A DNA stretch of 64,000 bases from Coenobita brevimanus. Taxonomy: Eukaryota; Arthropoda; Malacostraca; Decapoda; Coenobitidae. The translations under genes and the position numbers were made by a program. Shown in pieces: positions 60,225-64,000 of the stretch. Every line of letters begins with the position of its first letter. The first letter of the stretch is position 1. The notes under the pieces are model-generated. The model had not been told where the DNA came from, searched no databases, and was given only the letters and a program-made list of their open reading frames with translations. The stretch lies in NCBI GenBank assembly GCA_032717465.1, contig CM064697.1:1402501-1466500 (forward strand), in the 5' to 3' direction.

Positions 60225-61380
60225 ATTGTTCTCCCTTCATCCTTCCCTTCCTTTCCTTCTATCTTGTTCTCCAGCCTCCCTTCCATCTCATCCTTCTTTC
60301 ATTTCCTGTCTTTCTCATTACCCTCTGCATTGCTGTCACCATTCATTCCCTCTGCCTTCTCTTTCTTCTCATCACTCTCACTTTCCCTTCCACATTTCTC
60401 TCTCTGTTCTCCCCTCTCTGTTCTGTTCCGTTCTGTTGTGTTCTCTCCTGTTTCGTTCTGTTGTGCTCTCTTCTCCCCTCCCCTCCCCCTTCCTTGCCCT
60501 CCTACGTGCCTGAGGAGTTAGCTCAGCGTTCCTGGTAGCCTGCTGGTTAGGGGGAGGAGGAGAGGAGAGGAGAGAAGAGGAAAGAAGAGAGGAGACGATA
60601 AGAGAAGAAAAGCAGAGGTTAGGAGAGGAGGGAAGGACGACGAGCATAAACAAGAAGAGAAGTAAAGAAAAGAGCAGCGAGGAGAAAAAGGAAAGGAAGT
60701 GAAGGGAGAAGAAAAAGAATAAGAAGACAGAAGAGGGAAGAAAAACGAGGATGGGGAGAAGGGGGGAGGACACGCTGAGCAGGCAGGAAGGAGGGTGAGA
60801 GGGTTTAAGGGGAGAGCAAAGAATGTATCGACAGGGAGAGAAGGTAGGCCGGGGGAGGGAAAGAATGACAGAAAAGAGGAGACAGATGGGGGGAGAGAAG
60901 AGGCGGGAAAGAGGGGGGAGAAAGAAGAACAGAAGAGAGGGAGATGGAGGGAGAGGGCAGGGAGGGGAGGGGGAAGAGGAGGTAGAATGAAGGACATGAG
61001 AGAAAGGGGAGGAGAAGGAGGAATGGGTGAGGGACGAAGGAGAAGGAATGGATGGGGATGGGAGAAGGTCGTTGATGGAGAGAGGGGAGGAGAAGGAGGA
61101 ATCGGCGTGGGAGGAAGGAGAAGTGGTGGATGGGAGAGGGAGGGGAGAAGTATTGGATGATGGTGAATGGGGGAGAGGAAGTGGGGAATAAAGTTGGGGG
61201 ATCGGAGAAGGACTGAGGGGTGTGGAGGGATGATGTGGGAGAGAAGAATAGGCTAAGTGAGGATGGAGCGGATCGAGGACGAAGAGTTGAGGTGGGTTAT
61301 GGAGGGGAAGAAGGATGGAACGGGTAGGTTTAAGGGGGGGACTGAGGGAGGGAGGTCGGAGGGAGGATGGAAGAAGGATA
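60225..61380. repeat. Pyrimidine tract switching to 840-base purine tract
   Basis: 60225-60500 is C/T-rich and 60540-61380 A/G-rich (GGAGAGGAGAGAAGAGG, later GGGAGAGGAAGTGGGG units). The 340-residue minus-strand frame is serine/proline/leucine-only and compositional. Confidence 0.92.
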
Positions 61381-61394
61381 GGTTGACATTTTTC

Positions 61395-61600
61395 AGGCAC
61401 CTATGACCTATCAGATGAGTAAAATCGTCTGATGTTAGCTGGAACAGAGTACTAGAGTTGTCCCGACCAGGAAAGGTTGAATGGCACAAGATGGCACAAG
61501 TACTGGCACACCTTGGTTTCTATGACTAACCTTCAACTGAATAATATCGTCCTATATCAACCACAGCAAAACAGCAGAGTTAATCCGACCACGGGACGCA
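61395..61600 (-). mobile_element. Family B elements, inverted
   Basis: AGTAAAATCGTCTGATGTTA, GCTGGAACAGAGTACTAGAG and TTGTCCCGACC form a well-preserved inverted family B copy (61410-61475). A weaker one (TGAATAATATCGTCCTATAT, AATCCGACC) follows at 61540-61592. Confidence 0.6.
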
Positions 61601-61955
61601 TACAGGTGGGATGGCGTGAGAAATAAGTGTTTTGTTGGAAGGGAACAATTGGGGTGAGAGAGTGCCGGTGGTGGGGTGAGGGTAGTCCAAGGAGGGGTAG
61701 AGGAGATCAAGGTAAAGATAAAAAGGACAGACGTACAGGTGGGAAGATGAAATAAGGAGGGTAGGAGGGGAGGGGAGGGGAGATGGCGAGGAACGGAGGG
61801 CTTGAATTAGGGAGGAAGGGGATAGAGAGGGGAGAGAGAGGGAAAAAAAGACGAAGACTGGAGAAGAGAGACAGGATAGGAAGAACAGCGTATGTAAGGG
61901 AGAAGTAAGAAAATTGGTGCAGTGAGGATGCTTTCGGAGGAACACAAGACTGCAG

Positions 61956-61987
<32 letters not shown>

Positions 61988-61988
61988 A
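61600..61988. repeat. Purine tract ending in (GT)n
   Basis: A/G-rich DNA, then (GT)n at 61959-61988. Confidence 0.88.
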
Positions 61989-62144
61989 TAGTAGGATAGT
62001 ATGTGTAAGAAAAGTATGTCATAGTTAGTATGAGTAGCGTGTAACCGGTGTGAAGGAATTATAATGAGCAGAGTGTGCTGACAGTGTGGCTGAAAAATTG
62101 AGTGAAGTGTTATTGGGGTGGTGTGAGGGTGGATGTGCCTAGTG

Positions 62145-62420
<276 letters not shown>

Positions 62421-63100
62421 TAAAGGTAGACAACTGGAGGAATTTTATAACAAAACTATTTATATCTGCCTTAAGAACTGTATAATTTTACCAAAAACAT
62501 TAACAGATTTCACAAGTCCCTGACCTACAGTAATGCCAGCCATCAAGATCTGTGACAGCACAAGTGCCGCTGACAACGGTAAATGTATGACAGCTGCAGG
62601 CATCGTACAAACACAAGTCTAGGGACTAGTATGATTTAAAACCTCAAAGACCGAAAATTCCCGATGATCAACAGCACGATGGTCTCTGTCAATAGCACGA
62701 TCCAAAACAACAGGAGGCCTGATTGAGGACATGTTTAATGAGTAACAGCTGAGGGAATCACACAATAACAAAACAATAAAGACAGACATTAACGAACATT
62801 AAAATGAAACATTCGCCTACCATATCATTTATATCCGTAATTCTGCAATACCCCGACCTGCAGCAAGACAAGGATCTATGACAGCAACAAGGTGTATGAC
62901 AACACTGGGGCTTGTGACAACACCTGCACACGTGTGATTCAACCCCCAGGTGAACGATAACAGGTAGTATCGAAACCTGAGTCAGCGGGCAGCAAAAACT
63001 AAAGGTTCCCAGCAGTGTTGGTCCGACACATGACTGACCCCTGCCTCCCCTCCTATCCCCCTTTCTCTCCCTACCTCCCCACTCATGTACCCCCATCTCA
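62421..63100. other. Unique DNA, no gene
   Basis: A loose GACAGCAxCAAGTG / TATGACAGC repetition (62540-62610, 62875-62920) suggests an old tandem repeat. No exons recognised. Confidence 0.45.
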
Positions 63101-63104
63101 TCCT

Positions 63105-63150
<46 letters not shown>

Positions 63151-63480
63151 TTCCTCTTTTCTTCCATCCTTACGCTACGTTTGACCTGCTGTCGTCATAT
63201 TTCCATTCTTTGCCATTGTTCCATTTCCGTCTCATTTTCTCATCTCCTCTGCCTTCCTCCCTCCTTCCCCTCCCCCTCCTCACTTCTTTGTTTCCACCCC
63301 TCTTCCTTCCTCTAATTTTGCCCTTCCTCTCATCCGTTCTGCTTCTCACATTCTCTCTCTCTCTCTCTCTCCTTACCTCCTTCCATCCCCCTCACTCTTC
63401 CTAACTCTCTCCATCCCTTTTCCTGCTCTCCGCGTCCCTTCCTTTCCCCCTCCCTCCCTCCCTCTCCTTCCCTCCCTCCC
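63101..63480. repeat. (CT)n and pyrimidine tract
   Basis: (CT)n at 63101-63148 and 63352-63371 within C/T-rich DNA. Confidence 0.93.
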
Positions 63481-64000
63481 AACTCTCTGCCTCCAAATAT
63501 GTGAGTAACCCCGAACCTTCTGGACACCTGCTTGGCGTTTTGTTTAGCGTCTTCCCACTCCACTTGGTCCGCCCCACACCCGCGTAGCACAGGTCCCACC
63601 TAACTTGGGGGACGTCCTCGCTTTGCAACCTCTTCAGTCGGCCTTGTTTTTTTGCCATTTCTGTCCTTCTTTGGCTTAGGAATGCGTCAGTTTGAGGACA
63701 ATATGGGCACAGGTGTTTAAGAATGTGAGAGCCGCCTGGAGAGAGGGATAGAGACAGAGAGAGAGAGAGGGGGAGGTCTGGAGGTGATGCTGGCGGGTAG
63801 AGGTGACTGCCGGCGAGCGATGACCAACACACTCTCACATTAACCCTTCCCTGCTCTGTGATAACGCAAATAGCACTGGTCGTTCCGTCCCCACCTTTTT
63901 GCAACTCAGTTTTCATAATTAATTTCCCCCCGAAGACACCTTATTTCTTCCCTTCCTTAACCTCTCTCCTTTCATCTTTCCTTCGCATCTCCTTCCCTCC
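63481..64000. other. Unique sequence to the window edge, no gene recognised
   Basis: Contains (GA)n at 63742-63769. A 171-residue minus-strand frame (63916-63401) crosses this repeat and the pyrimidine tract and has no family support. No seven-up exon seen before the edge. Confidence 0.4.

Noticed and set aside
63401..63916. 171-residue minus-strand frame near the right edge, checked as a seven-up exon
   Set aside because: No zinc-finger or ligand-binding-domain motif, and it crosses a (GA)n and a pyrimidine tract.

Overview
The window looks like nuclear DNA of an arthropod, most likely a decapod crustacean and perhaps a crab. The reasons are the split eukaryotic gene, a seven-up-type nuclear receptor with an arthropod-like C-terminus, decayed LINE (non-LTR) retrotransposons, a Tc1/mariner-type miniature element, many short palindromic elements with TTAACCCCTTCAGTAC ends, and an extreme load of (CA)n, (GA)n and polypurine/polypyrimidine tracts. 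Species is inference. No bacterial, organellar or viral gene was recognised.

The only confidently identified host gene is the 3' end of a seven-up/COUP-TF (NR2F) nuclear receptor on the minus strand: an internal exon (35838-35619), a 266-base intron, and the last coding exon (35352-35298), which ends in FNWPYMGSM-stop. The GC-rich DNA below it (35297 to about 34690) is probably 3' UTR. The DNA-binding domain and most of the ligand-binding domain are not visible, so the right part of the window (35839-64000) appears to be one intron of more than 28 kb. It is packed with simple repeats, minisatellites and short islands of ordinary sequence that carry TAAT-type and nuclear-receptor-type motifs. 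A second, weaker candidate is a plus-strand terminal exon at 6876-7168 with an acidic C-terminal tail.

Left part (1-35 kb): unique DNA broken by microsatellites, with the Tc1-type miniature element (5532-5812), tail-to-head LINE remnants on the minus strand (8266-9425), a LINE endonuclease remnant (12060-12550), a tRNA-derived SINE candidate ending in (TG)n (14718-14840), a dense cluster of short palindromic elements (16975-21808) with a LINE 3' end abutting one of them (17281-17385), and a 5'-truncated LINE reverse transcriptase (23168-24843). Several LINE copies end in GATA/GACA-like repeats shortly after the stop codon.

Right part (36-64 kb): microsatellites up to about 170 bases, minisatellites with 18-106 base units, purine tracts that switch to pyrimidine tracts, a tripled (CA)n block with a duplicated unique spacer (56552-56957), further short palindromic elements (48209, 57265, 59195-59832, 61395), and an inverted GGGTCA/TGACCT pair (49141-49155) that suits a nuclear receptor. 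Nearly all long open frames here are translations of simple repeats. The most promising undescribed item is the short palindromic element family; no new multi-gene system is visible.
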